The position numbers were made by a program, and so were the translations under genes. Shown piece by piece: positions 27,545-36,403 of a DNA stretch of 64,000 nt. Numbering within the stretch: the first letter of the stretch is position 1; each line of letters opens with the position of its first letter. Under the pieces are notes generated by a model. The model worked only from the letters and a program-made list of their open reading frames with translations. It was not told where the DNA came from and ran no database searches. Source of the DNA: M269 sp964625615. GTDB lineage: Bacteria; Pseudomonadota; Gammaproteobacteria; Enterobacterales; Alteromonadaceae. The stretch is taken from the NCBI GenBank assembly GCA_964625615.1, contig CAZVDU010000003.1, positions 14,269-78,268 of the forward strand, written 5' to 3'.

Positions 27545-28554
27545 AGCTTAATCTCTTCTAGAAAAGCTAAAATACGTTGTTGAAACCAGATAGTAGGAGC
27601 CCAGGGAAGACCTTGCATAAACCCCACATGGCCACCTTTTTCACTGATTTCCACCCTCACCATATCAGAACAGTGCTCGTCTGTAGGCAAAACAGCTTGG
27701 TTCATAAAGGGGTCATCTTTCGCATGCAGTACCAACGTCTTCTTCTTAATGGAACACATAAAACCTATAGCGCTGCATTTTTCGTAATAATCATCTGCTG
27801 ATGCATAGCCATGCAGAGGGGCAGTGATCTGGTGATCAAAATCTCTGAAACTCTTAATTGCATCCAACTTTAATTCCTTTTTATTCAGGACGCTGGAGTA
27901 ATCAAGCATCTGCATTTTAGACGCTAAATTGCTCAACATACTACTTAGCAGATAATCTTGATAACGACGTGAGAAACCTTGATTGATAGCTTTTGCACAC
28001 TCTGCCAACCTGAAAGGTGGTGACACTGCGACAGCTCCCTTGAGGTAATGCCCTTTGTCATTCTCTCCCAGCAACTTAAGCAACATATTACCACCTAACG
28101 AAAATCCGATAGCAACCATGTGCGTATTGGGCAGGCGTTTTTCAAGCGCCTCTAAAACTTCACTCGCATCTTGCGTTTCGCCAGAATGGTAAGCACGTGT
28201 CAAACGATTAGGCTCACCACTACATCCTCTAAAGTGCATGAACACAGCTTGCCAATCATGCTCGAGCAACACTGCCATTAGGTCATTGGCATAATGTGAT
28301 TTGACTGATCCTTCCAACCCATGAAAAATAATAATCAAGCCTTTGCATGCCGTTGGCTTTTCAGTCCAGTTGAGATCAACAAAATCACCATCTGCAAGTT
28401 CGAATCGTTCAAGTTGCGTTGTCAGCTTACGCCGCTTTTGAAAAAATCGCGGCCAGATAGTCTGAGTATGTCGATTACTAGCCCAAAGAGGGGACTTAAA
28501 TTCACTCGCATGGATACCATGCCATTCAGCACTTGAAGCAGATGATTGGGTCAT
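27541..28554 (-). CDS. yheT: Alpha/beta hydrolase YheT
   Basis: A 337-residue hydrolase of the YheT family. The opening FKSPLWASNRHTQTIWPRFF is typical, the oxyanion region is IIIFHGLEGS, the nucleophile elbow is GFSLGGNM, and the acid and His lie in HAKDDPFM and GGHVGFM. The substrate is not established for bacterial members; eukaryotic relatives are lipases. It starts 2 bp after the TIGR02444 gene and overlaps yheU. Confidence 0.92.
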   Translation of the reverse strand: MTQSSASSAEWHGIHASEFKSPLWASNRHTQTIWPRFFQKRRKLTTQLERFELADGDFVDLNWTEKPTACKGLIIIFHGLEGSVKSHYANDLMAVLLEHDWQAVFMHFRGCSGEPNRLTRAYHSGETQDASEVLEALEKRLPNTHMVAIGFSLGGNMLLKLLGENDKGHYLKGAVAVSPPFRLAECAKAINQGFSRRYQDYLLSSMLSNLASKMQMLDYSSVLNKKELKLDAIKSFRDFDHQITAPLHGYASADDYYEKCSAIGFMCSIKKKTLVLHAKDDPFMNQAVLPTDEHCSDMVRVEISEKGGHVGFMQGLPWAPTIWFQQRILAFLEEIKL

Positions 28555-28556
28555 AT

Positions 28557-29006
28557 TTAGGTTCTGTTAATCAAATTCAATAGCGATTGCACTGCGCTAT
28601 TATTGTCCAGCTCAAGAAATTGGGCGTATGCTTTCATACTTTCTTTCACCTCTGTTGAAGGCACGCGCTGTTGATTCACTGTATCGACCAACATTTGTTG
28701 TTGTTGCTTCTCTAACGACAATTCTGCTTTTAGCAGATGACGATACGCAAGCTCATGAATGCTTTTCACCTCAATACGAATGTCCCGTACTTTGTTTAAT
28801 TGTTCATCAATACTGGCGATAGCCGTTACACACTGCTCAATCAGTGCGAGGTTGACCAACAAACTTTGCTTTTGCATATAGCAACACAGCAGCAGAATAT
28901 TAACGTTAAATTGATACTTGTTTTGAAGCTCAAGACACGCTTCTTTAACGCCTTGTTGTTCGTAATGCGTGCACGAAAATGCCCAAAACTCAGCGGCAGA
29001 TAACAT
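28557..29006 (-). CDS. TIGR02444 family protein
   Basis: A 149-residue helical protein of the TIGR02444 family (AEFWAFSCTHYEQQGVKEAC, then LQNKYQFNVNILLLCCYM). The function is unknown. I start it at ATG 29006, one base after the yheS stop, rather than at the upstream TTG 29030, which would overlap yheS. It sits between yheS and yheT in one operon. Confidence 0.85.
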   Translation of the reverse strand: MLSAAEFWAFSCTHYEQQGVKEACLELQNKYQFNVNILLLCCYMQKQSLLVNLALIEQCVTAIASIDEQLNKVRDIRIEVKSIHELAYRHLLKAELSLEKQQQQMLVDTVNQQRVPSTEVKESMKAYAQFLELDNNSAVQSLLNLINRT

Positions 29007-29007
29007 A

Positions 29008-30927
29008 CTAACCGGCCATCTTCTGTTCAAATGCTTGTTGTTGTTCGTCTAAGCTTTCCTGGTCCATCATCCACTGCTCTTCAACAGTTTGTAGTGATTG
29101 CTTACAATCCGTTTGTTCTGCAAGAAGCTTTTTGAGCTTGTCTTTTTGTGCATCGGTATATAGGTCGGGATCAGACATGTCTGACTCTATTTTTTGTAGC
29201 CGTTGTTCTAGCTTTTGTATCTGTTTTTCTTGTTCAATAATACGTTTTCTTAACGCTTGTGTTGCCTGACGAAAAGCAGCTTGTTGTTGCTTTTCCTGTT
29301 TACGATTAGAGCCTGAGGATGACTTAGACAAGCTATTTGACGACGATTCAAGGCTTGATTCTGACTGCATTAACCAATCTTTGTAGTCATCTAAATCACC
29401 TTTGAAATTCTGCACCTGTTGGCTGTCGACCAGATAAAACTCGTCACATACGGAGTTTAATAAAAACCTGTCATGCGAAACCAGCACCATAGCGCCTTCA
29501 AAAGCTTGCAAAGCAACATTTAATGCATGCCGCATTTCTATATCTAAGTGGTTAGTAGGCTCATCCAAGAGTAAAAGGTTAGGTTTCTGATAAACCAGCA
29601 ACGCTAACACTAGCCTCGCTTTCTCGCCACCTGACATAGGTGCGACCTTACTCAACGCATCATCACCTCTAAAGCCAAAGCCGCCTAAATAATCTCGCAA
29701 CTTTTGCTCGGTTTCTTTTTTATCTAGATGCTGTAAGTGATTCAAAGGCGTTGACTCAGCATCCAAAAACTCTAATTGGTGCTGGGCGAAATAACCTATT
29801 TTTAAGCCTGCTGATGTCTCATACAGACCAGAAATAGGATCCATTTGTTCCGCAAGCAGCTTAATTAGCGTCGATTTACCTGCACCATTACGGCCAAGCA
29901 AGCCAATTCGGCTCCCAGGAACCAAATTTAGATGAAGCTTTTCTAATATAATTTTTTCGCCATAGCCGACTTTCACCTGTTCCATTTTTACTAACGGGTT
30001 CGGCAGCGCAGTTGGCGAAAAAAAGTTAAATGAAAAAGCAGATGCCTGATGTGCAGGCATGATCATTTGCATTTTCTCTAGCTGCTTAATGCGACTTTGT
30101 GCCTGCTTAGCTTTACTGGCTTTGGCTTTAAATCGATTAATGAAAGACTCTAGGTGGGCGACCTTGTCTTGTTGCTTTTGATATTCAATACCCTGCAACC
30201 TGATGCGTTCGGCACGTTGCTTTTCATAAGACGTATAATTACCGGTATAAGTGACGAGTTCTTGATGCTCAACACTCATAATATGACTCACGCAAGCATC
30301 TAAAAATGCTTTGTCATGCGAAATAAGTAATAGTGTACCCGCGTAGCGCTGAATCCATTTTTCTAACCAAATCACAGCATCAAGATCCAAGTGGTTAGTC
30401 GGTTCATCAAGAAGCAACAAATCTGACGGGCATAGTAATGCCTGCGCTAAGTTCAAACGCATCCGCCAACCACCAGAAAAGTCGCTGACAGGATTACTAA
30501 GCTGACTATTAGAAAAGCCCAATCCATTCAAAATAGTTGCAGCCCTTGCTTCTATCTCATAAGCACCAGCATCTTGCAACTTACCGTGCAGTTCCGCGAT
30601 TTTTTGGCCATCATGCGCTTGCTCAGCGCGTTCAAGTTCTACTTGAAGCTGGCGTAGTCGCTTATCTCCATCAATTACGTACTCAATGGCTGCTCTTGCT
30701 ACCGCTGGTGTTTCTTGTGCTACTGACACAATTCGCCACTCTTGCGGCAATTTGCAGTACCCTAAATCCGATTCAATTTCTCCACGAATAAGCGCAAAAA
30801 GACTGGATTTTCCACAACCATTGGCGCCAATCAGTCCCACTTTATGGCCCACAAAGACGGTTGCATCGGTTTGTTCTAGCAGCACTTTGGTACCACGGAT
30901 CATCCGTAGTCCAGAAAATTGAATCAT
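29008..30927 (-). CDS. yheS: ABC-F type ATPase YheS
   Basis: A soluble tandem-ATPase ABC-F protein of 639 residues, almost the length of E. coli YheS (637). Walker A motifs are GANGCGKSS and GRNGAGKST; both halves carry the signature SGG and Walker B LLLDEPTNHLDL/LDI. A charged, coiled-coil C-terminal region follows (Ser-rich linker, then long Gln/Lys helices). ABC-F proteins act on the ribosome. I chose ATG 30927 (MIQFSGLRM), the family start, over ATG 30969, which adds 14 non-conserved residues. Confidence 0.93.
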   Translation of the reverse strand: MIQFSGLRMIRGTKVLLEQTDATVFVGHKVGLIGANGCGKSSLFALIRGEIESDLGYCKLPQEWRIVSVAQETPAVARAAIEYVIDGDKRLRQLQVELERAEQAHDGQKIAELHGKLQDAGAYEIEARAATILNGLGFSNSQLSNPVSDFSGGWRMRLNLAQALLCPSDLLLLDEPTNHLDLDAVIWLEKWIQRYAGTLLLISHDKAFLDACVSHIMSVEHQELVTYTGNYTSYEKQRAERIRLQGIEYQKQQDKVAHLESFINRFKAKASKAKQAQSRIKQLEKMQMIMPAHQASAFSFNFFSPTALPNPLVKMEQVKVGYGEKIILEKLHLNLVPGSRIGLLGRNGAGKSTLIKLLAEQMDPISGLYETSAGLKIGYFAQHQLEFLDAESTPLNHLQHLDKKETEQKLRDYLGGFGFRGDDALSKVAPMSGGEKARLVLALLVYQKPNLLLLDEPTNHLDIEMRHALNVALQAFEGAMVLVSHDRFLLNSVCDEFYLVDSQQVQNFKGDLDDYKDWLMQSESSLESSSNSLSKSSSGSNRKQEKQQQAAFRQATQALRKRIIEQEKQIQKLEQRLQKIESDMSDPDLYTDAQKDKLKKLLAEQTDCKQSLQTVEEQWMMDQESLDEQQQAFEQKMAG

Positions 30928-31045
30928 ACTTCTTGTACCAATTAAATTGATAAGCCCCAAAAGAGGCATTACATAGAAACTAATAGGCCATTATCGCAAA
31001 TAACGCGTAGAATGGTGACTAGTAATTACAGTAAAATAAAACAAT

Positions 31046-31249
31046 ATGTCTTCGAAGATTAAAAAACGCTTTATTGCTGGCGCAAGTTGCCCTAACTGTA
31101 ACCAAATGGACAAACTACAGCTCTTTCTACAAAACAACGTTGAAAAAGTGGAGTGTGTTGTCTGTGGTTATCAAAAGTCTCAAACAAAAGATGACGTCAG
31201 TAACGCTACTCGCAAAAGCGAGAATGTCATCGGAATATTCAAACCATAG
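31046..31249 (+). CDS. yheV: YheV family zinc-ribbon protein
   Basis: A 67-residue protein with two CxxC knuckles, CPNC and CVVC, forming a zinc ribbon, and the family opening KIKKRFIAGASCPNC. It corresponds to E. coli YheV, next to slyX and kefB there. Function unknown. It is divergent from yheS, and its TAG stop lies in the first bases of a repeat element. Confidence 0.88.
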   Translation: MSSKIKKRFIAGASCPNCNQMDKLQLFLQNNVEKVECVVCGYQKSQTKDDVSNATRKSENVIGIFKP

Positions 31250-31272
31250 AGCCTGCTGATCTTTACTGTGTA
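31247..31272. repeat. Half copy of the dispersed palindromic repeat
   Basis: The sequence TAGAGCCTGCTGATCTTTAC and the six bases after it match the reverse complement of the 2616-2657 palindrome with about five differences in 26. It contributes the stop codon of yheV. I see no matching second arm, so this is a degenerate or half element. Confidence 0.45.
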
Positions 31273-31293
31273 TTTTCCAATGAATTGTTGGCT

Positions 31294-31506
31294 TTAGTAA
31301 TGTGGAGGGGGCTCGTTTCCATCGCCCGATACAGTAGACACCTGTACTTGTTTTAGCTTGTCAATAACATGCTTAAGCTGAAACGCCATTTTATCCATTT
31401 GCTGTTGTTGATTGGCTAATTGTTGGCTCAATTGCTCAATCGTATCTTCCTGAAAGGCAATTTTAAACTGCAATTGCTCGATTTCTTGCTTCATATCTTC
31501 TGTCAC
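31294..31506 (-). CDS. slyX: SlyX protein
   Basis: A 70-residue coiled-coil protein with the SlyX signature: QLQFKIAFQEDTIEQLSQQL, and the C-terminal PPPHY. Function unknown. The start is GTG with TAGGTAA upstream; an ATG four codons later is possible. It lies 10 bp downstream of the WD40 lipoprotein gene and converges with yheV. Confidence 0.9.
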   Translation of the reverse strand: MTEDMKQEIEQLQFKIAFQEDTIEQLSQQLANQQQQMDKMAFQLKHVIDKLKQVQVSTVSGDGNEPPPHY

Positions 31507-31516
31507 GTTTAGTTAC

Positions 31517-32482
31517 CTATAATTGCCAAACTTCTGCTAAACCGCTGCTACTGATCGACATCACTTCGGTATCAGATAAAAAGCCCACGGCATAGACAAC
31601 AGCGCTTGGTGGCTTACTACTCTCTCTAGGCGCTACTCGCCATTCTTTCACTTGCTTACCTGTTGCCACATCCCATAAAATAAGGCTCCGCGATGGAGAG
31701 CCCGTAAGTAGGTGCTTACCATCCTCTGAAAATTTTGCTGCACTGAAGATCTTCTGCCGTTCTTGATAAATTAACTCACTGACAAACTCCCCAGTTTGCA
31801 GATCCCATATACGGGCCTGCTTTTTACTGTCAGCGGTAAACGCATAACGCCCTGCATCATCCAAGGCCACTTTAGTCACTCGACTCGGGTGAGAGAACCT
31901 GTGAATCACTTGCCCGGTTCGCGTATCCCATAAATAGGCGACATAATCATTCCCGCCTGTTAGCGCAAAAAAACCATTAGGTGATAAATCAATACTGTTT
32001 ATCTTTTCTTGATGACCCAAGAACTCTAAACGCCTGCCAGTTTGAGGCTCAAAAAACATGACTTTGCCGTTGCCACGGCCAACAAGGATACCGCGACCTT
32101 GATTCGACACAGCGATATCACGAATAGTCGATTCATCAATTCGCCAAAAGCCCTCTGGGTCACCTGTATTTAAGTTCCAGAGCGCGAAGGCTTCACGATC
32201 TGAGGTCAAAACATAGGAGTTGTCGAACGCAATGTGAATAGACGCGACCACATTGTTGCCTTCTCCTTGATGACTCCATTGGAAACCTGTCGTATTGTCA
32301 GACAAATTCCACACACCAACACCGTTAAAAGTGCTAGAGACCACACTTAAAGAAGCATCTGGCGATATTGCCGCTGCATAAGCACCTTGCTCAGCCTGCT
32401 GAAAAGACCTGACAGGTGTACTTTCTGGTATAGAACAGGCTGTCAGCAAGCAGCTGAGCATAACAAGGGATATCCACTTCAT
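31517..32482 (-). CDS. WD40-repeat lipoprotein
   Basis: A 321-residue protein with a lipoprotein signal (LLTAC, Cys16) followed by about six or seven WD40 blades, recognisable by WNLSDN, WNLNTGD, FFEPQTGR, WDTRTGQ, WDLQTGE and WDVATGK at 40-residue spacing. It is predicted to be a beta-propeller scaffold tethered to the envelope. No enzymatic motif is seen. It is transcribed with slyX and divergent from the FKBP gene, separated by 208 bp. Confidence 0.82.
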   Translation of the reverse strand: MKWISLVMLSCLLTACSIPESTPVRSFQQAEQGAYAAAISPDASLSVVSSTFNGVGVWNLSDNTTGFQWSHQGEGNNVVASIHIAFDNSYVLTSDREAFALWNLNTGDPEGFWRIDESTIRDIAVSNQGRGILVGRGNGKVMFFEPQTGRRLEFLGHQEKINSIDLSPNGFFALTGGNDYVAYLWDTRTGQVIHRFSHPSRVTKVALDDAGRYAFTADSKKQARIWDLQTGEFVSELIYQERQKIFSAAKFSEDGKHLLTGSPSRSLILWDVATGKQVKEWRVAPRESSKPPSAVVYAVGFLSDTEVMSISSSGLAEVWQL

Positions 32483-32690
32483 TGTTTTCTTCGCTCTGTC
32501 GATAACTCTTTCGTACCAGCATCATGGTAGAACATAAAAAAGACCATAAAAATTACCATTTCAATGATACTAAAAAGCGCTAAGGTCTATTTAATTACGC
32601 TGTTTGGTATTAGTATACGTGCTTTATTTTCGTGCTTAACGCTTTTTTGTTAGTATCGGCGCAGATTATTGATTTTACCCGGAGCATTTC

Positions 32691-33437
32691 ATGAAAAAGA
32701 CCCCCATAGCCATAATGATGTTGGCTACACTTGGTTTGGCTGCATGCCAACCCTCAGAAACAAAAGAACCTGAGCAGAAAGCAGCTGTTGTATTAGAAAC
32801 CGACATACAAAAGCACTCTTATGCATTGGGGGCGAATGTGGGTCAGTTCTTGAAGCAAAACCTTAAGCAACAAAAAGAATTTGGTGTTGATTTGGATTCT
32901 GAGCTAATCATGAGCGGTTTAACTGCATCTATGGCAGATGAGTCAATTTTGACTGCAGAAGAGATTCAAGCCCAACTTCAATCACTTGAAGCTCTAGTCA
33001 GAGAAAAACAACAAGAGCAAGCAGATGCAGCAAGCAATGAAAACCTCGTTGCTGGTCAGGCTTACCTTACCGAAAACGCAACTAAAGAAGGCGTTATGGT
33101 AACCGAATCTGGTCTGCAATACGAAGTCATCTCGCAAGGTGACGGTCCTAAACCTGTCGCTGAAGACACAGTAAAAGTTCACTATGTAGGTACATTATTA
33201 GATGGCACTGAGTTTGACTCGTCTATTGCACGTGGCGAACCCGCAGTATTCCCACTGAATCGCGTTATTTCTGGTTGGACGGAAGGACTACAATTAATGA
33301 ATGTTGGTTCTAAGTTTAAGTTCCACATCCCTTCTGAGTTAGCATACGGCGCCAGAGCAACCGGACAGATTACACCTAATTCAACATTGGTGTTTGAAGT
33401 TGAGTTAATTAGCATTGAAACACCAGCGACTGAATAA
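32691..33437 (+). CDS. fkpA: FKBP-type peptidyl-prolyl isomerase, lipoprotein (FkpA/Mip-like)
   Basis: A 248-residue envelope folding factor. A lipoprotein signal (LGLAAC, Cys19) leads into an N-terminal dimerisation domain (about residues 40-125) and a C-terminal FKBP domain (about 150-245) with VHYVGTLLDGTEFDSS, VISGWTEGLQLM and IPSELAYG. In E. coli fkpA also lies next to slyX, which supports the name, although E. coli FkpA is not a lipoprotein. CGGAGCATTTC precedes the ATG, and a strong terminator follows. Confidence 0.88.
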   Translation: MKKTPIAIMMLATLGLAACQPSETKEPEQKAAVVLETDIQKHSYALGANVGQFLKQNLKQQKEFGVDLDSELIMSGLTASMADESILTAEEIQAQLQSLEALVREKQQEQADAASNENLVAGQAYLTENATKEGVMVTESGLQYEVISQGDGPKPVAEDTVKVHYVGTLLDGTEFDSSIARGEPAVFPLNRVISGWTEGLQLMNVGSKFKFHIPSELAYGARATGQITPNSTLVFEVELISIETPATE

Positions 33438-33462
33438 CACTTAGGTCGTTTTTACGCATAGC

Positions 33463-33497
33463 AAAAAGCCGGAATACTCCGGCTTTTTGTTTTTTTG
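33463..33497 (+). terminator. Rho-independent terminator after fkpA
   Basis: Perfect 11-bp arms AAAAAGCCGGA (33463-33473) and its complement (33478-33488) with a 4-nt loop, followed by a T-rich tract (TTTGTTTTTTT). It is 26 bp past the fkpA stop. Confidence 0.93.
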
Positions 33498-33961
33498 GGT
33501 GTTCAGCTAATCTCCGTGCCAATCATTTTCCATAGACGCAACCCCAAGGTTAGCGCGTGGGCCCTTTCTAAGGGCAAGATTTCCCGACTTAACGGGTTAT
33601 ATGTCAATAAATATGACTACTGCCTATTGTATTAGCTATGCTCTCATCACGAATAGCTAAGTCACGTCATCACTCACTATTGGGCAGCACAACAGGTAAA
33701 TGATGATGACACTTTATGTCACCCATAAGACGCGTTTCATCTCATTCGAAGCAACATTTGCCATACTCAAATAATAGTTTAAAACCGCAAATTGCAAAGT
33801 AAAAAAGTCGTATTTTTTGCAACAATTTTGACTAAAAAAACACCGTTTATTCCTAAACTCGCCTCCTAAAATAGGAGTTATAGATGAGATTTGAATAAGC
33901 GAAATTGGCAACCTTGTAGTTATCTGTTTTAATTAGAAAAATCTTTTTAGGCGGTCACTTT
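33498..33961 (+). other. Long leader region upstream of glpT, no gene seen
   Basis: No convincing ORF in 464 bp. Two small hairpins are visible: GCCCTT/AAGGGC near 33569-33583 and CTCCTA-AAA-TAGGAG at 33863-33877. The 3' half is AT-rich and probably holds the glpT promoter. AGGCGG lies about 8-14 bases before the glpT ATG. I did not recognise a riboswitch. Confidence 0.5.
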
Positions 33962-35308
33962 ATGTTTGGCATTTTTAAACCGGCAGCACATATTTCTCGT
34001 CTTCCCGATAAACAAGTAGATGATGACTATAAACGCTTACGCTGGCAGGTTTTCATCAGTATATTTGTTGGTTATGCCGGCTATTACCTAGTTCGTAAGA
34101 ACTTTTCATTAGCAATGCCTTTCTTAATCGAAGAACAGGGCTATACCAAAGGACAACTGGGTATTGCATTGTCAGCAGTTTCCATTGCTTATGGTCTCAG
34201 CAAGTTCTTAATGGGCAGCGTTTCTGATCGCAGTAACCCTCGATTCTTCTTAGCCGCTGGTTTGTTTGTCTCAGCAGGCATCATGTTTATCTTTGGATTT
34301 ACGTCTTGGGCAACGCAAAGTGTTACCACTATTTTCATTTTATTGTTCCTCAATGGTTGGGCACAAGGTATGGGATGGCCTGCATGCGGACGGACCATGG
34401 TGCATTGGTACTCAGGTAATGAGCGTGGCAAAGTCGTCTCTGTTTGGAATGTCGCACATAACGTTGGTGGTGGCCTTATCGGCCCACTCGCAATATGGGG
34501 TATGGCACAGTTTAATGATTGGCACAGCACCTTCTATGTACCGGCTATGGTTGCTACTTTTATCGCTTTATTTATTCTATTTACCTTACGTGACACACCG
34601 CAATCATGTGGGTTACCTTCCATCGAAGAACATCGCGATGATTACCCTAAAGATTATGATAAGTCTCATGAGCAAGAATTTAGTGCAAAAGAGATATTCT
34701 TAACCTACGTACTCAATAATAAATTATTATGGTTTATTGCCATAGCAAATGCTTTTGTTTATCTCATTCGCTATGGGGTGCTCGATTGGGCACCGACCTA
34801 CTTATCTGAAGCGAAAGGCTTTTCATTTAATGAAAGCTCTTGGGCTTATTTCCTTTACGAGTGGGCAGGTATCCCAGGAACATTGCTGTGCGGTTACATA
34901 AGTGACGCCTGGTTTAAAGGCCGCCGAGCACCAGCTGCTATTTTGTATATGGTCTTAGTATTAGTCGCTGTTTTAGTCTATTGGTTAAACCCAGCCGGTA
35001 ACCCTTCTGTTGATATAGCAGCACTTATGGCTATCGGCTTTTTAATCTACGGCCCTGTAATGCTAATTGGCTTGTTTGCCTTAGAATTGGTTCCGAAAAA
35101 AGCGGCTGGCACAGCAGCTGGCTTAACAGGGTTATTCGGTTACCTGGGGGGCGCTGTAGTGGCGAATATCGCTTTGGGGTATACCGTTGATCATTTTGAT
35201 TGGCATGGCGGTTTCATTTTACTCGTTAGCGGCTGTATTTGCTCAATTATCTTAATATCAATGACCTTAAAGCACGAAATTGCTCATCAAAACCATCAAT
35301 CTAGCTAG
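33962..35308 (+). CDS. glpT: Glycerol-3-phosphate transporter GlpT
   Basis: A 448-residue major facilitator antiporter that takes up glycerol-3-phosphate in exchange for phosphate. It matches GlpT from the first residues (IFKPAAHISRLP, then YYLVRKNFSLAMPFL) through QGMGWPACGRTMVHW, RDTPQSCGLPSIEEH and ELVPKKAAGTAAGLTGLFGY. Twelve membrane helices are predicted. greB follows after 18 bp, but a functional link is unlikely. No other glp gene is in the window. Confidence 0.95.
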   Translation: MFGIFKPAAHISRLPDKQVDDDYKRLRWQVFISIFVGYAGYYLVRKNFSLAMPFLIEEQGYTKGQLGIALSAVSIAYGLSKFLMGSVSDRSNPRFFLAAGLFVSAGIMFIFGFTSWATQSVTTIFILLFLNGWAQGMGWPACGRTMVHWYSGNERGKVVSVWNVAHNVGGGLIGPLAIWGMAQFNDWHSTFYVPAMVATFIALFILFTLRDTPQSCGLPSIEEHRDDYPKDYDKSHEQEFSAKEIFLTYVLNNKLLWFIAIANAFVYLIRYGVLDWAPTYLSEAKGFSFNESSWAYFLYEWAGIPGTLLCGYISDAWFKGRRAPAAILYMVLVLVAVLVYWLNPAGNPSVDIAALMAIGFLIYGPVMLIGLFALELVPKKAAGTAAGLTGLFGYLGGAVVANIALGYTVDHFDWHGGFILLVSGCICSIILISMTLKHEIAHQNHQSS

Positions 35309-35326
35309 GGACTATTATTTAGAATT

Positions 35327-35809
35327 ATGAGCACGAGAACACCTCTTATTACACGCAAAGGCTATCAAAAGCTCTCTGATGAGTTGGATTACCTTTGGCG
35401 TAAGGAAAGGCCAGAGATTACTAAAAAGGTCACTTGGGCAGCAAGCTTAGGTGATCGCAGTGAAAATGCCGATTATCAATACAACAAGAAGAAGTTGAGA
35501 GAGATAGACAGGCGTGTTCGTTATATCCGCAAGAGCCTAGAAAACCTCAAGATAGTAGATTATTCGCCAGAGCAAGAAGGTAAAGTGTTTTTTGGTGCTT
35601 GGGTAGAGATAGAAAATCAAGACGGAAAAACACTACGCTTGAAAATCGGTGGTTATGACGAGATCTTTGGCCGAAGAGACTGCATATCCATCGACTCTCC
35701 TATGGCTCGGGCGCTGCTTAAAAAAGAAGTGGGGGATGATGCTATCGTCACCACCGATGCCGGCAGTGTAGAATGGCATATTACATCTATTGAGTATGAG
35801 AAAAACTAA
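35327..35809 (+). CDS. greB: Transcription elongation factor GreB
   Basis: GreB rescues backtracked RNA polymerase by stimulating transcript cleavage. The 160-residue protein has the N-terminal coiled coil with the catalytic tip acids D43 and E46 in LGDRSENADYQYNKKKL, and the FKBP-like C-domain (GRRDCISIDSPMARALL). The sequence is GreB-type rather than GreA. It converges with the MarR gene with a 4-bp overlap of the stops. Confidence 0.95.
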   Translation: MSTRTPLITRKGYQKLSDELDYLWRKERPEITKKVTWAASLGDRSENADYQYNKKKLREIDRRVRYIRKSLENLKIVDYSPEQEGKVFFGAWVEIENQDGKTLRLKIGGYDEIFGRRDCISIDSPMARALLKKEVGDDAIVTTDAGSVEWHITSIEYEKN

Positions 35810-36243
35810 GGTTTGTCGATCTTTGCTGTATTAGTGGTAATGATTTGGCATAGCTTCATCATTTTCTGAGACTGCTTTTCCGATAAACCAGTAGCCGCGA
35901 ATGCTTTTTCGGCTACGCCTCCTGCACATTCTGATAAGTCTCTACCTATCTTTGTTAATACAATATTTTTCTGACGTTCATTCCCTTCAATAAGCTGACG
36001 CTGAATCAACTGCTTTTTCTCCATGCGCTTCAGTAAGGGCGTCATTGTTGCTTTACTTAACCCAGTTCGTTCCGCTAAACCCGTAATAGAAACACTATCT
36101 GCTTCCCAAAGAGCCATCAGTACTATGTATTGGGTGTAGGTTATATCTAATGGTTCCAACAAAGAGCGATAGACTCCTGTTAAATGATTAGAAGCGGAAT
36201 AAAGCGCAAAACACAATTGATTATCTAATGTAGGCTCAGACAA
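35806..36243 (-). CDS. MarR family regulator, OhrR-like
   Basis: A 145-residue winged-helix regulator. The N-terminus LDNQLCFALYSASNHLTGVY, including C11 (in LCFALY), matches OhrR-type sensors of organic hydroperoxides, where this Cys is oxidised. The DNA-binding part is ITGLAERTGLSKATMTPLLKRME. Additional cysteines occur near residues 105 and 130, which would allow two-Cys chemistry. No ohr gene is adjacent; a small ORF is divergent across palindromic operators. The last codons lie in a sequence resembling the dispersed repeat. Peroxide sensing is inferred from the family. Confidence 0.85.
   Translation of the reverse strand: MSEPTLDNQLCFALYSASNHLTGVYRSLLEPLDITYTQYIVLMALWEADSVSITGLAERTGLSKATMTPLLKRMEKKQLIQRQLIEGNERQKNIVLTKIGRDLSECAGGVAEKAFAATGLSEKQSQKMMKLCQIITTNTAKIDKP
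35812..35834. repeat. Degenerate repeat half-element inside the MarR gene end
   Basis: GTCGATCTTTGCTGTATTAG and flanking bases match the arm and loop of the palindromic repeat family with about four differences in 23. It encodes the last residues of the MarR-family protein (NTAKIDKP). This may be chance, so confidence is modest. Confidence 0.35.
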
Positions 36244-36320
36244 CTAACTCCCCTTTCCAAGGCCTGCTTACCTTCATCATACACAAATACTATATAGATT
36301 AAATATAAATAACCAAATAT

Positions 36321-36366
36321 TATGTTGACATATAGTTTGCACACTAACAGTATGTTAACTAACATA
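36321..36366. promoter_or_regulatory. Candidate MarR/OhrR operators
   Basis: Two AT-rich palindromes lie between the divergent MarR gene and the small ORF: TATGTTGACATA (36321-36332, 5-bp arms) and TATGTTAACTAACATA (36351-36366, 7-bp arms). They share a downstream ACATATAGTT direct repeat, with a period of about 35 bp. Position and symmetry fit repressor sites controlling both genes. Confidence 0.55.
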
Positions 36367-36403
36367 TAGTTAAACCACTTATGAATACAAGAGAGATTAC
36401 CCA

